Shown here one piece after another: positions 8,321 through 16,575 of a stretch of DNA of 39,029 nt; positions within the stretch are counted from its first letter, which is position 1; each line of letters begins with the position of its first letter. The notes beneath the pieces are model-generated. The model was not told the DNA's origin and made no database searches. It saw nothing but the letters and a program-made list of their open reading frames with translations. The position numbers were made by a program, and so were the translations under genes. This DNA comes from RBG-16-66-20 sp049651845 (GTDB taxonomy: Bacteria > Pseudomonadota > Gammaproteobacteria > Burkholderiales > SG8-39): the NCBI GenBank assembly GCA_049651845.1, contig JBASCW010000076.1, positions 1 through 39,029 of the forward strand. Reading direction: 5' to 3'.

Positions 8321-8337
8321 AATTCGGCTCTGACCCC
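8283..8337. repeat. REP-like inverted repeat with terminator-like T-run
   Basis: GGGGTCAGAGCC at 8283-8294 is repeated inverted as GGCTCTGACCCC at 8326-8337, a perfect 12-bp match around a 31-nt loop, followed by GTTTTT (8338-8343). GGGGTCAGA...TCTGACCCC is a core I associate with dispersed REP elements in proteobacterial genomes. It overlaps the last codons of the Rieske gene and ends 8 bp before the ligase start. The hairpin plus T-run could act as a weak terminator. Confidence 0.7.
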
Positions 8338-8345
8338 GTTTTTCC

Positions 8346-9719
8346 ATGAAGGAGATCCTCAAGGAAATCGCGGACCGCGGCATCGAGACGGTTCGCTTCT
8401 CGTTCGCCGACCAGCACGGCCTGTTGCGCAGCAAGTCCATCGCCGCCGCCGAAGTGCCTGCCGCGCTGATGAGCGGGGTCGCCTTCCCGAGCTCGCTGCT
8501 CACCAAGGACACGTCCAACAAGACCGTGTTCCCGGTGTTCACGCCCGGTGCGGGCCTGGGCATGCCGGAGTTCGAGAGCGCGGCCGACGCGCTCATGATC
8601 GCCGACCCGTCCACTTGGCGCGTGCTGCCCTGGGCGCCGAAGACCGGCTGGCTGCTGTGCGACCTGAGGTTCCCGAGCGGCAAAGCGGTGCCCTTCGACA
8701 CGCGCGGCCTGCTGCGCCAGGCGCTCGCGGTGCTCGCAGCGGCGGGCTACGGCTACAGGGCCGGCCTGGAGATCGAGTTCCACGTCTTCAGGTTGCTCGA
8801 CCCGCGGCTGCGGCCCGAAGACGCGGGCCAGCCGGGCGCGCCGCCGGAGGTCGCGCTGCTCTCCAGCGGCTACCAGCTGCTCTCGGAGACGCGCTACGAC
8901 CAGCTCGAGCCCGCGCTCGAGATCCTGCGCGCGAACCTGCAGGGCCTCGGCCTGCCGCTGCGCAGCTTCGAGTGCGAGTTCGGACCGAGCCAGGCCGAGG
9001 TGACGCTGAGCGTGCAGGACGGCCTCGCCGCCGCCGATGCGATGGTGCTCTTTCGCAGCGCCACCAAGCAGATCCTGCGCCGCCACGGCTACCACGCCAC
9101 CTTCATGTGCCGGCCGAAACTGCCCAATGTCATGTCCAGCGGCTGGCATCTGCACCAGAGCCTGGTCGCCAACGGGAAGAATGCTTTCGTTTCGGAAGAG
9201 GATTTCCTGTCGGAAACTGGAAAGCAGTTCCTCGCGGGTCTCATGGAGCACGCCTGCGCGTCGGCTGCGTTCGCCACGCCCACGCTCAACGGCTACAAGC
9301 GCTACCGGCCCTACTCGCTCGCGCCCGAGCGCGTGATCTGGGGCCGCGACAACCGCGGCGCGATGATCCGCGTGCTGGGCGGGCCGGGCGACCCGGCCAC
9401 GCGCATCGAGAACCGCATCGGCGAGCCGGCGGCCAATCCCTACCTCTACTTCGCCTCGCAGATCCATTCCGGATTGGACGGCTTGAACCGAAAGCTCCTC
9501 CCCGGGGAGCCCGAGCAGACCCCGTACGAATCCAAGGCGCAGCACCTGCCGAGAACGCTCGACGAAGCCATCGGGCATCTGCAATCGAGCAAGCTCATGC
9601 ACGACGCCCTCGGCGCGGCGTTCGTCGACTATTATTGCCGCATCAAGGAGGCGGAGATCGCCCGCTTCAACCTCGAGGTGAGCGAATGGGAGCAGCGCGA
9701 GTACTTCGAGATGCTGTAG
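8346..9719 (+). CDS. Glutamine-synthetase-family ligase (possible gamma-glutamylation of an aromatic or amine substrate)
   Basis: This 457-residue protein has the glutamine synthetase fold: an N-terminal beta-grasp domain (FADQHGLLRSKSI), then the catalytic metal/ATP motifs GLEIEFHVF (E142, E144), FECEFGPSQAEV, SGWHLHQSL, the arginine loop RYRPYSLAPERVIWG, and ENRIGEPAANPYLYFASQI. It lacks the C-terminal adenylylation-loop features of housekeeping GlnA and belongs with the divergent amine or amide ligases (PuuA, IpuC, gamma-glutamylanilide synthase types). These use ATP to join glutamate to an amine. Placement behind a Rieske oxygenase recalls aniline degradation, where gamma-glutamylation precedes ring oxidation. 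That parallel is inference; the substrate is unknown. No Shine-Dalgarno sequence is visible because the REP-like hairpin and T-run precede the ATG. Confidence 0.85.
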   Translation: MKEILKEIADRGIETVRFSFADQHGLLRSKSIAAAEVPAALMSGVAFPSSLLTKDTSNKTVFPVFTPGAGLGMPEFESAADALMIADPSTWRVLPWAPKTGWLLCDLRFPSGKAVPFDTRGLLRQALAVLAAAGYGYRAGLEIEFHVFRLLDPRLRPEDAGQPGAPPEVALLSSGYQLLSETRYDQLEPALEILRANLQGLGLPLRSFECEFGPSQAEVTLSVQDGLAAADAMVLFRSATKQILRRHGYHATFMCRPKLPNVMSSGWHLHQSLVANGKNAFVSEEDFLSETGKQFLAGLMEHACASAAFATPTLNGYKRYRPYSLAPERVIWGRDNRGAMIRVLGGPGDPATRIENRIGEPAANPYLYFASQIHSGLDGLNRKLLPGEPEQTPYESKAQHLPRTLDEAIGHLQSSKLMHDALGAAFVDYYCRIKEAEIARFNLEVSEWEQREYFEML

Positions 9720-9931
9720 CGCACCTGGAGCGCGGCGACTGGCGGGCCGCGCACGAGATCGTGCAGAAGGACGAGGACTCGCCGCTGTCGTGCTGGGCGC
9801 ACGGCATCGTGCACGTCATGGAAGGCGACCTCGCCAACGCGCGCTACTGGTACGGCGAGGCCAAGCGCGTGTTCCCGAGCGACTACTCGGTCCCGGCGGA
9901 GATCGCCGCGCTCAAGGATGCCTGCGGCTGA
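9686..9931 (+). CDS. Small helical conserved-type hypothetical protein
   Basis: This open frame of about 81 codons overlaps the last 34 bp of the ligase gene and ends directly at the next start codon. From about residue 13 it reads AHLERGDWRAAHEIVQKDED, then WAHGIVHVMEGDLANARYWY, a pattern I recall from small stand-alone bacterial proteins of unknown function that look like TPR-type helical hairpins. Base composition and codon use match the neighbours, supporting real coding. The ATG at 9686 is the only conventional start; a non-standard start nearer the ligase stop is possible. It is probably translated by coupling from the ligase gene. Function unknown. Confidence 0.6.
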   Translation: MGAARVLRDAVAHLERGDWRAAHEIVQKDEDSPLSCWAHGIVHVMEGDLANARYWYGEAKRVFPSDYSVPAEIAALKDACG

Positions 9932-11041
9932 ATGAACCGCCGCCTGCGCATCGACTTCGGCAAGCGCGCGGGCGTCACCTCGGGCGTGCTCGGCGTGCTG
10001 TGCATCCTCGCCGAGTTCTGCTTCATCTTCCCGGACCTGCTGGTGACGCGCGACGCGCTGCCGCTGTACAAGGCGAACCTCGGCGTGTTCAAGGCGATCC
10101 TCTGGGCGAGCATCGCCGCCACCTTCGTGCTGGGCGCGGCGAGCCTGCTGCTGCTGCGCTCCAAGGCGCACGGGCTGCTCGGCATCGCGCTCGCCGCGAT
10201 CGCGCTGCTGATGGGCGGTGCGGAAGCCGAGGCCGTGGACACGGGTACCGCGGCGGTGAGCGCAGGCCTGGACTATTTCGTGCTCGAGCTGCTGGTGCTG
10301 GGCCTGATTTTCGTGCCGCTCGAGCGCGCGTTTGCGCTGCACGAGCAGAAGATCTTCCGCAGGGGCTGGCAGACCGACCTCAAGCACTTCTTCGTGAGCC
10401 ACGCCGGCGTGCAGCTGCTCTCCTTCGCCGTGCTGATCCCGGCGCAGACCTTCTTCTCCTGGGCGGTGTCCTTCGATTTCCAGGCGCGCGTCGCCGCGCA
10501 GCCGGTGTGGCTCCAGTTCATCGAGATCCTGCTGGCGGCGGACCTCGTCACCTACTGGGTGCACCGCGCCTTCCACCGGCTGCCCTGGCTGTGGCATTTC
10601 CACGCCATCCATCACTCCAGCCGCGAGCTGGACTGGCTCGCGGGCTCGCGCATGCACCTGGTGGACGCGCTGGTCACGCGCGCCGCGGCCTTCGTGCCCA
10701 TCTTCATCCTGGGTTTTTCGCAGGCCGCGCTGGTGGCCTACGTGGCCTTCGTGTCCTTCCACGCGGTCTACATCCACTCCAACACGCGCTGGCGCTTCCC
10801 GGTGCTGCGCTGGGCGATCGCCACGCCCGAGTACCACCACTGGCACCACAGCTCGGACGAGGAAGGCATCGACAAGAACTTCGCCGCCTTCCTGCCGTTC
10901 TGGGACCGGCTGTTCGGCACCGCGCACCTGCCAGGCCACTGGCCGAAACGCTACGGCACCGTGAAGTTTCAGCCGCCAGAGACCTACCTCGGGCAGCTCG
11001 CCTACCCGTTCAAGCGGAAGGCCGATACACCCTACGGCTGA
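9932..11041 (+). CDS. Sterol desaturase / fatty acid hydroxylase family membrane protein
   Basis: This 369-residue integral membrane protein has hydrophobic segments at about residues 15-40, 50-70, 80-95, 110-130 and 150-190. Its eight-histidine di-iron signature is typical of the fatty acid hydroxylase superfamily: HRAFH (HX3H), HAIHHSS (HX2HH) and YHHWHHSS (HX2HH). Such enzymes hydroxylate or desaturate lipids at the membrane using O2. The natural substrate is unclear; ornithine lipids, sterol-like lipids and alkylglycerols are all known for relatives. The ATG directly follows the TGA of the preceding small gene. The 3' end overlaps the convergent sirtuin gene by 10 bp. Confidence 0.88.
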   Translation: MNRRLRIDFGKRAGVTSGVLGVLCILAEFCFIFPDLLVTRDALPLYKANLGVFKAILWASIAATFVLGAASLLLLRSKAHGLLGIALAAIALLMGGAEAEAVDTGTAAVSAGLDYFVLELLVLGLIFVPLERAFALHEQKIFRRGWQTDLKHFFVSHAGVQLLSFAVLIPAQTFFSWAVSFDFQARVAAQPVWLQFIEILLAADLVTYWVHRAFHRLPWLWHFHAIHHSSRELDWLAGSRMHLVDALVTRAAAFVPIFILGFSQAALVAYVAFVSFHAVYIHSNTRWRFPVLRWAIATPEYHHWHHSSDEEGIDKNFAAFLPFWDRLFGTAHLPGHWPKRYGTVKFQPPETYLGQLAYPFKRKADTPYG

Positions 11042-11790
11042 AGCAGGCTGGGCAGGACCTGGCTGATCGGGTCGCGGAACACCGCGTGCGCGAGGTCGTC
11101 GAATTGCGTGGGCTCGGCGTTGACGATCACGAGCCGCGCGCCCGCCGAGCGCGCCGCCGGCACCGCGCCCGCCACCGGGTAGACCTGCAGCGTGCTGCCC
11201 ACGGCGAAGAACAGGTCCGCTTCCTCGGCGGTGCGCAGCGCGCGGTCGATCACCTCCGGCACCAGCGCCTGGCCGAAGGAAATCGTCGCGCTCTTGAGAA
11301 TGCCGCCGCAATCGCGGCACGGCGGGTCGGCCTCGCCCGCGCGCACGCGCTCGAGCGCCTTCTGCATCGGCGCGGTCATGCCGCAGCTCATGCACACGAC
11401 CTTGCGCATGGTGCCGTGCACCTCGATCACCTTCTCGGGCGAGTTACCCGCCATCTGGTGCAGCTCGTCGATGTTCTGCGTGATCAGCGCGTGCAGCTTG
11501 CCGCTCTTCTCCAGCGCCGCGATCGCGCGGTGACCGGCGTTGGGCTGCGCCTTCCAGGCCGTATGGTCCATGCGCGCCTGCCACGACGCCTTGCGCACCT
11601 CCGGGTCGGCCATGTAGTAGTGGATGTTGGAGAGCTTCTCGGCCATCGGGTTCCGCGTCCACACCCCCTGCGGGCCGCGGAAATCCGGGATGCCCGAGTC
11701 GGTGGAGATGCCCGCGCCCGTGAGCACCACGACGCGTTGCGCGTCGCGCACCCAGGCCTTCACCGTTTCGGCCTTGACGCTCATGCGCAT
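11032..11790 (-). CDS. SIR2-family NAD-dependent protein deacylase
   Basis: This is a 252-residue sirtuin (250 if it begins at the second methionine, 11784). NAD-binding and catalytic motifs are complete: GAGISTDSGIPDFRGPQGVW near the N terminus, TQNIDELHQMAGN, the catalytic histidine in EVHGTM, a zinc site from CMSCG and CRDCGG, then FFAVGSTLQVYPVA and VIVNAEPT. It should remove acyl groups from lysines in the cytoplasm; sirtuins commonly control acyl-CoA synthetases, which fits a genome region rich in CoA ligases, although this link is only contextual. It is divergent from the aldo/keto reductase gene with 16 bp between start codons, and convergent with the membrane hydroxylase gene. Confidence 0.9.
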   Translation of the reverse strand: MRMSVKAETVKAWVRDAQRVVVLTGAGISTDSGIPDFRGPQGVWTRNPMAEKLSNIHYYMADPEVRKASWQARMDHTAWKAQPNAGHRAIAALEKSGKLHALITQNIDELHQMAGNSPEKVIEVHGTMRKVVCMSCGMTAPMQKALERVRAGEADPPCRDCGGILKSATISFGQALVPEVIDRALRTAEEADLFFAVGSTLQVYPVAGAVPAARSAGARLVIVNAEPTQFDDLAHAVFRDPISQVLPSLLQP

Positions 11791-11794
11791 AGTC

Positions 11795-11806
11795 TAAACT
11801 CGCGGC
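11795..11806 (+). promoter_or_regulatory. Candidate -10 element placing transcription start at the AKR start codon
   Basis: TAAACT at 11795-11800 lies 6 bp before the ATG at 11807, with TTGACG at 11774-11779 as a possible -35 (15-bp spacing, shorter than ideal). No Shine-Dalgarno sequence is visible. A start at or near 11807 would give a leaderless transcript. By inspection only. Confidence 0.35.
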
Positions 11807-12619
11807 ATGAAGGTCGGCGACCTGCAGGTCAACCGCATGGGCTTCGGCGCGATGCGCGTCTGCGGCCCGCAGGTCTGGGGGCCGCCGAAGGACCGCGCCA
11901 CCGCGCACCAGGTCTTTCGCCGCGCGATCGAGCTCGGGGTGAACTTCTTCGACACCGCGGACAGCTACGGCCCGCACGTGGACGAGGAGCTGATCGCCGA
12001 AGCGCTGCACCCCTATCCGCAAGACCTCGTCATCGCCACCAAGGGCGGCCTGCTGCGGCCGCGCCCATCGGCGTGGGACCCCGACGGGCGTCCCGAGCAC
12101 CTGAAACGCGCGCTCGAGGGCAGCCTCAAGCGCCTGAAGCTCGAGCGCATCGACCTCTACCAGCTGCACGCGCCCGACGGCAAAGTCCCGTTCGCGGACT
12201 CGGTGGGCGCGCTCGCCGATGGACAGAGAGCCGGCAAGATCCGCCACGTCGGCCTGTCGAACGTGAGCGTGAAGCAGCTCGAGGAGGCACGCCGCATCTG
12301 CCCGATCGTTTCGGTGCAGAACGAGTACAACCTCGAAGACCGGAGCTCGGAGGAGGTGCTCAAGGCCTGCGAGCGGCTGGGCATTGCCTTTCTGCCGTGG
12401 TACCCGCTGGGCGCAGGCAACGCGCTGAAAGCTTCCCGGGTAAGGCAAATCGCAACGAAGATTCGTGCAACCCCTGCCCAGGTGGCGCTTGCCTGGCTGC
12501 TCGCAAAATCGCCGGTCATGCTGCCGATCCCCGGCACCGCCTCCATTGCGCACCTGGAAGAAAACGTCGCCGCTGCGCAGCTGCAGCTGGCGATGGAAGA
12601 CCTGGCCGCGCTCGGCTAG
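11807..12619 (+). CDS. Aldo/keto reductase
   Basis: This 270-residue NADPH-dependent aldo/keto reductase has a TIM-barrel fold. The catalytic tetrad is visible: D and Y in FFDTADSYGPHVDEEL, K in VIATKGG, and H in DLYQLHAPD. The C-terminal cofactor-binding part reads MLPIPGTASIAHLEENV. This branch (YdbC/oxidoreductase-like, MGFGAMRVCG start) reduces assorted aldehydes and ketones, and no specific substrate can be named. It reads rightward and overlaps the convergent hcrB gene by 4 bp, with no terminator between them. It has no evident functional link to its neighbours. Confidence 0.9.
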   Translation: MKVGDLQVNRMGFGAMRVCGPQVWGPPKDRATAHQVFRRAIELGVNFFDTADSYGPHVDEELIAEALHPYPQDLVIATKGGLLRPRPSAWDPDGRPEHLKRALEGSLKRLKLERIDLYQLHAPDGKVPFADSVGALADGQRAGKIRHVGLSNVSVKQLEEARRICPIVSVQNEYNLEDRSSEEVLKACERLGIAFLPWYPLGAGNALKASRVRQIATKIRATPAQVALAWLLAKSPVMLPIPGTASIAHLEENVAAAQLQLAMEDLAALG

Positions 12620-13632
12620 ACCACGTAGCGCGCGGTGCGCCGACGCGTCTCGCGCATGTCGTCGCCGCGCAGCTCGCGCAGCGCGTAGCCGGCGAAGTCG
12701 TCGGCGACTTCCTTGCGCCAGTACAGGTCCATGTCGGTGTTGTCCATCGGCTTGGCACGGTTGGCAACCAAAGTCGAAGCTTCGGCGATCACTTCGTCGG
12801 TGAGCCTCTTGCCGAGCAGGAACTGCGACGCCTTCTCGACCAAGAACGGCCTGGAGGCGGCAGCGCCCAGGGCGATCCTTGCTTCCCGTATCGAACCGTC
12901 TTCATCAAGACGCAAGGCAGCCGCAACACCCAGGATGGGGAAATCGAAAGAGCCGCGCCGGCGCAGCTTCCAGTACGTGCTCTTCCACCCCTCCGGAATC
13001 GTCACCGAGGTGAGAATTTCGTCAGGCCTGCGCGACAGGTAGTCGATGCCGTCGTTCCTGTAGAGGCCGTCGACCGGAATCTCTCTCTTCTCCGAGGAGC
13101 TCTCGAGCACGACCCTGGCGTTCAGGGCAATCAGTGCCGGAGCGGTGTCGGTGGACGAGACCGCGACGCAGCGCTTGCTGGCGGTGGCCACCCAGCAAAT
13201 GTCGCCCTCCTTCTTCAGGCAGAAACCGATCGCCTGGCGCCACTCGTAGTTCTGGTTGTAGTAGGTGCAGCGCGTGTCCAGGCACAGGTTGCCGCCCAGC
13301 GTGCCCATGTTGCGCAGGTGCGGCGTGGCGATCTGCGCGGCGGCCTGATGCAGCGCAGTGAATTGCTCTTTGACTTTCTTTTCCTGCGTAATCTTCGTAA
13401 GCGTAAGAGCGGAACCCAGAACAATTCCGGAACCGTTGGAGATGCTCTTCAACGCTTCGACGCCTCTCAGCGACACCAGTACTTTCGGCGTCTGGTGGCG
13501 CCGCTTCATGTTCGGCAGCAGGTCTGTGCCGCCGGCGATGAGCATTGCATCGGGGCCCTCGCCCGCGAGGATCTGCGCCGCCTCCGCGACGGTGCGTGGC
13601 GCGCGGTGCTCAAACCACGGCAGCCGAAGCAC
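12616..13632 (-). CDS. hcrB: 4-Hydroxybenzoyl-CoA reductase beta subunit (FAD and extra 4Fe-4S)
   Basis: This 338-residue FAD-binding subunit belongs to the xanthine oxidase family. FAD contacts appear as LIAGGTDLLP (residues 32-40) and HLRNMGTLGGNLC (105-117). Between about residues 115 and 160 it carries the insertion that sets 4-hydroxybenzoyl-CoA reductase apart from other molybdenum hydroxylases. Cysteines C122, C138, C146 and C155 match, as I recall, the extra [4Fe-4S] ligands of the Thauera aromatica beta subunit. This cluster helps run the enzyme as a low-potential reductive dehydroxylase. The gene is last of the leftward hcrC-hcrA-hcrB operon and overlaps hcrA by 23 bp, suggesting translational coupling. 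Confidence 0.92.
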   Translation of the reverse strand: MLRLPWFEHRAPRTVAEAAQILAGEGPDAMLIAGGTDLLPNMKRRHQTPKVLVSLRGVEALKSISNGSGIVLGSALTLTKITQEKKVKEQFTALHQAAAQIATPHLRNMGTLGGNLCLDTRCTYYNQNYEWRQAIGFCLKKEGDICWVATASKRCVAVSSTDTAPALIALNARVVLESSSEKREIPVDGLYRNDGIDYLSRRPDEILTSVTIPEGWKSTYWKLRRRGSFDFPILGVAAALRLDEDGSIREARIALGAAASRPFLVEKASQFLLGKRLTDEVIAEASTLVANRAKPMDNTDMDLYWRKEVADDFAGYALRELRGDDMRETRRRTARYVV

Positions 13633-16069
13633 GCTTGCGCTCCTCTTTCTTGCTTTCCTTGCCGTCGCCGCCTTCCTGGGGCGTCGCGACGAACACGGGC
13701 TCCGGATAGGGAACCGCGGGAAAATAATCGGGGCCGACCCGGGGCGGCTTGCCCTCCGCCTTCAGCTCCAGCGCCTTCAGGACCTTGTCCGGCGTCACGG
13801 GGATCTCGTCGATGCGCACGCCTACGGCATCGTAGATGGCGTTCGCGAGCGCCGGCATCACGGGCAGCAGCGGCCCCTGGCCTACTTCCTTCGCGCCGAA
13901 CGGGCAGTTCGGGTCCGGGTCCTCGATCAGCGCCACGTCCACCTCGGGCATGTCGAGCGCGGTGAGGCTCTTGTACTCGAGCATCGAGGGCATGCGGTGC
14001 ACGAGCGCCTGCGAGAGCTTCTCCGGCAGGCGCCGGAACGCCTGCTCTTCCATGAGGGCTTCGCCAAGGCCCATGTAGACGCCGCCGATCACCTGCCCCT
14101 TCGCGAGCACGGGATTCAGCGTGCGGCCGATGTCGTGCGCGATCCAGATCTTGGGCACGTGGATCCAGCCGGTCTTCGGATCCACCTCGGCCTCCACCAC
14201 GCAGGCGGTGAAGCTGTACGCCGGCGACGGCCCGACGCCCGAACCCTTGTATTTGCCCGGCGGCTTGGGCGGCGTGTAGGAGCCGACCGCGCCGAGCGTG
14301 CCGAATTTTGCTTCGGCAAACTCCACGGCCTCTCCGAAGCTCATGGACTTGTTCGTGTTCTCCGGGTGAAAGACACGACCCTGAGAGAAAACCAGCCCAT
14401 TCGGCACCACTTCCAGCTGCTCGGCGGCGGCCTGGGCGAGCTGGGCCTTGACCTTTTCGGCAGCTTCCATCGCGGCGTTGCCCATCATGATGGTGACGCG
14501 GCTGGAGTACGAGCCGAGGTCCACCGGCGTGATGCCCGTGTCGCCGGTGACGCAGCGCACGAGATCAGTGCCGATTCCCAGCACTTCGGCGACGATGGTC
14601 GCCAGCACGTCGTCCGAGCCCTGGCCGATCTCGGTGGCGCCGCAGAACACCGTGACCTGGCCGCTGCGGTCGAGCAGCAGCTGCACGCCCGAGTGCGGCA
14701 GCTTGTTCCAGTAGATCGGCAGCCCGGCGCCGCACATGTAGGTGCTGCACGCGAGGCCGACGCCCTTGCCGAGCCCCATCTTGCCGAACTTCTTCTTCCA
14801 GTCCGAGCGCGCCACGACTTCGCGGATGCAGTCGGCAAGACCGATCGAGCCGATGCGCAGCCAGTTGGCCGTCAGCGAGTCGGGCTTGTTGACGATGCCC
14901 AGGCGCAGCTCCGCCGGGTCCATCTTCAGTTTTTCGGCGATCTTGTCGAGCTGCACTTCCTGCCCGAAGCGCGGCTGCGGCGTACCGTGGCCGCGCTTGG
15001 GGCCGCAGGCGGGCTTGTTGGTGAAGGTGCGGCAGGCCTCGAACTTGAAGCGCGGCAGCTCGTAGGTCACGGGCGTCAGCACGCCGGTGTAGAACGTGCT
15101 CGCCGGCCCGTGCGAGCCGTAGCCGCCGCCGTCGAGCAGCGTCTGCAGGTGCATCGCCGTGAGCTTGCCGTCCCGGGTCACGCCCGTGCGCATCTTCATC
15201 AGCACCGGGTGGCGGCCGCGGTGCTGGTAGAACACCTCCTCGCGCGTGAGGCAGATCTTCACCGGGCGGCCGAGCACGAGCGCGGCCTTCGCGACCACCA
15301 TCTCGTGATTCGCCGGGTCGCATTTGCCGCCGAAGCCGCCGCCGTTGGGCGAAGCGACCACGCGGATGCGCGCGGCCGGCATCTGCAGCACGCGCGCGAG
15401 CTGCCGGTGCAGGTAGTGCGGGTTCTGCGTGCTCGAGGTCACCAGCAGCTTGCCGTCGCCTTCGACCGTGGCGAGCGTCGCCTGCTCTTCCATCGGCAGG
15501 TGCGTGTTGCCCTGGTAGAAGAACAGGTCCTCGAACACGTGGTCCGACTGCGCCAGCGCCTCGTCCACGTCGCCGAACTCGTAGGACTGGTTGCGGTGGA
15601 TGTTGCCCTGTTCGCCGTAGTCGTGGATGCGCGGCTCGGGGTTCTTAAGGGCCTCTTCAGGGTCCGAGATCGTCTTCAACGGCGCATAACGAACCTGAAT
15701 CAGTCCCAATGCCCGATCCGCCGTTTGCTCATCTATCGCGATCACCGCAGCCACCGGGTCGCCGACGTGGCGAACGCGATCGGTGAGCGGATGCTCGTCC
15801 AGCGACACCGGCATGATGCCGAAGGGAACCGGGAAGTCCTTGCGCGTGAGCACCAGGTGCACGCCCGGATGCTTCCCCGCCTTGCCCGTGTCGATCGACT
15901 CGACCAGGGCGTGCGGGTGCGGCGAGCGCAACAGCTTGCAGTGGAGCATGCGCGGCAGCGAAAGATCGTCGGCGAAGCGCAGCTGTCCCGTGACTTTGGC
16001 GCGCCCGTCCACGCGCCGGCGCGGCCGGCCCACGACCTCGAAGCGGCGCTTGGAGGACGCCCCGCTCAT
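13610..16069 (-). CDS. hcrA: 4-Hydroxybenzoyl-CoA reductase alpha subunit (molybdopterin)
   Basis: This is the large molybdenum cofactor subunit, 819 residues with the start chosen at 16069. The frame is open farther upstream, but this ATG overlaps the hcrC TGA (ATGA) and begins a family-like N terminus (RRFEVVGRPRRRVDGRAKVT). Landmarks are the N-terminal a/b hammerhead domain, the GGGFGGKCDPANH cofactor loop, CGATEIGQGSDDVLATI, and the C-terminal GAKEVGQGPLLPVMPALANA containing the catalytic glutamate. With HcrB and HcrC it forms the (abc)2 enzyme that removes the para-hydroxyl of 4-hydroxybenzoyl-CoA to give benzoyl-CoA, using reduced ferredoxin. The last 20 or so residues (GGDGKESKKEERKR) are a charged tail overlapping hcrB. 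Confidence 0.92.
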   Translation of the reverse strand: MSGASSKRRFEVVGRPRRRVDGRAKVTGQLRFADDLSLPRMLHCKLLRSPHPHALVESIDTGKAGKHPGVHLVLTRKDFPVPFGIMPVSLDEHPLTDRVRHVGDPVAAVIAIDEQTADRALGLIQVRYAPLKTISDPEEALKNPEPRIHDYGEQGNIHRNQSYEFGDVDEALAQSDHVFEDLFFYQGNTHLPMEEQATLATVEGDGKLLVTSSTQNPHYLHRQLARVLQMPAARIRVVASPNGGGFGGKCDPANHEMVVAKAALVLGRPVKICLTREEVFYQHRGRHPVLMKMRTGVTRDGKLTAMHLQTLLDGGGYGSHGPASTFYTGVLTPVTYELPRFKFEACRTFTNKPACGPKRGHGTPQPRFGQEVQLDKIAEKLKMDPAELRLGIVNKPDSLTANWLRIGSIGLADCIREVVARSDWKKKFGKMGLGKGVGLACSTYMCGAGLPIYWNKLPHSGVQLLLDRSGQVTVFCGATEIGQGSDDVLATIVAEVLGIGTDLVRCVTGDTGITPVDLGSYSSRVTIMMGNAAMEAAEKVKAQLAQAAAEQLEVVPNGLVFSQGRVFHPENTNKSMSFGEAVEFAEAKFGTLGAVGSYTPPKPPGKYKGSGVGPSPAYSFTACVVEAEVDPKTGWIHVPKIWIAHDIGRTLNPVLAKGQVIGGVYMGLGEALMEEQAFRRLPEKLSQALVHRMPSMLEYKSLTALDMPEVDVALIEDPDPNCPFGAKEVGQGPLLPVMPALANAIYDAVGVRIDEIPVTPDKVLKALELKAEGKPPRVGPDYFPAVPYPEPVFVATPQEGGDGKESKKEERKRASAAVV

Positions 16070-16560
16070 TTGGCCTGCGCCCGCATTTCCGCCGCGGCGC
16101 GCTCGATTGCCTCGGTGATCTGCAGGTAGCCCGTGCAGCGGCAAAGATTGCCCGCGGTCGCTTCCTTTATTTTTTCCTTGCTCGCGTTCAAATCCTTGTC
16201 GAGAAGCGCTTTCGCCGTCATGATCACGCCCGGCGTGCAATAGCCGCACTGCGAGCCGCCCAGGTCGGCGAACGCGGCCTGCAGCGGGTGCAGCTCGGTG
16301 CCGCGCGCGAGGCCCTCGATGGTCTCGATCCTGCGGCCCTCGCATTCCAGCGCGAGCGCGAGGCAGGACAGCACCGGCGCGCCGTCCACCAGCACCGCGC
16401 AGGCGCCGCATTCGCCCAGCTCGCAGCCGTGCTTGGTGCCGGTGAGGCCGAGGTCCTCGCGCAGCACCTCGAGCAGTGTCTTGTAGGGCGCGAAGGACAC
16501 GGGCAAATCCTCGCCGTTGACGTTGAGCGTCAGGTGCAAGCGTTCCGGTACGGCAGCCAT
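16066..16560 (-). CDS. hcrC: 4-Hydroxybenzoyl-CoA reductase gamma subunit (two 2Fe-2S)
   Basis: This 164-residue small subunit has two [2Fe-2S] clusters. The plant-ferredoxin-type site uses C46, C51, C54 and C66 (GCELGECGACAVLVDG, then C66). The alpha-helical site uses C105, C108, C140 and C142 (SQCGYCTPG and NLCRCTGY). It transfers electrons between the flavin/4Fe-4S subunit and the molybdenum site. The start at 16560 (MAAVPERLHLTLNVNG) fits the family; upstream in-frame sequence is not family-like and includes the palindromic operator region. It is the first gene of the hcr operon and diverges from the MDR dehydrogenase gene with 59 bp between start codons. Confidence 0.92.
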   Translation of the reverse strand: MAAVPERLHLTLNVNGEDLPVSFAPYKTLLEVLREDLGLTGTKHGCELGECGACAVLVDGAPVLSCLALALECEGRRIETIEGLARGTELHPLQAAFADLGGSQCGYCTPGVIMTAKALLDKDLNASKEKIKEATAGNLCRCTGYLQITEAIERAAAEMRAQAK

Positions 16561-16575
16561 GCGGCGCGGACCCCG

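Noticed and set aside
9790..13965. Very long rightward open frame (about 1390 codons)
   Set aside because: It crosses the hydroxylase, sirtuin, aldo/keto reductase and hcrB genes in other frames. Its translation is Arg/Ala/Pro-rich without family motifs, as expected from high-GC shadow frames.
13358..16129. Open frame of 923 codons opposite hcrA
   Set aside because: Antisense shadow of the clearly recognisable molybdopterin subunit; no motifs and an abnormal His/Arg/Leu-rich composition.
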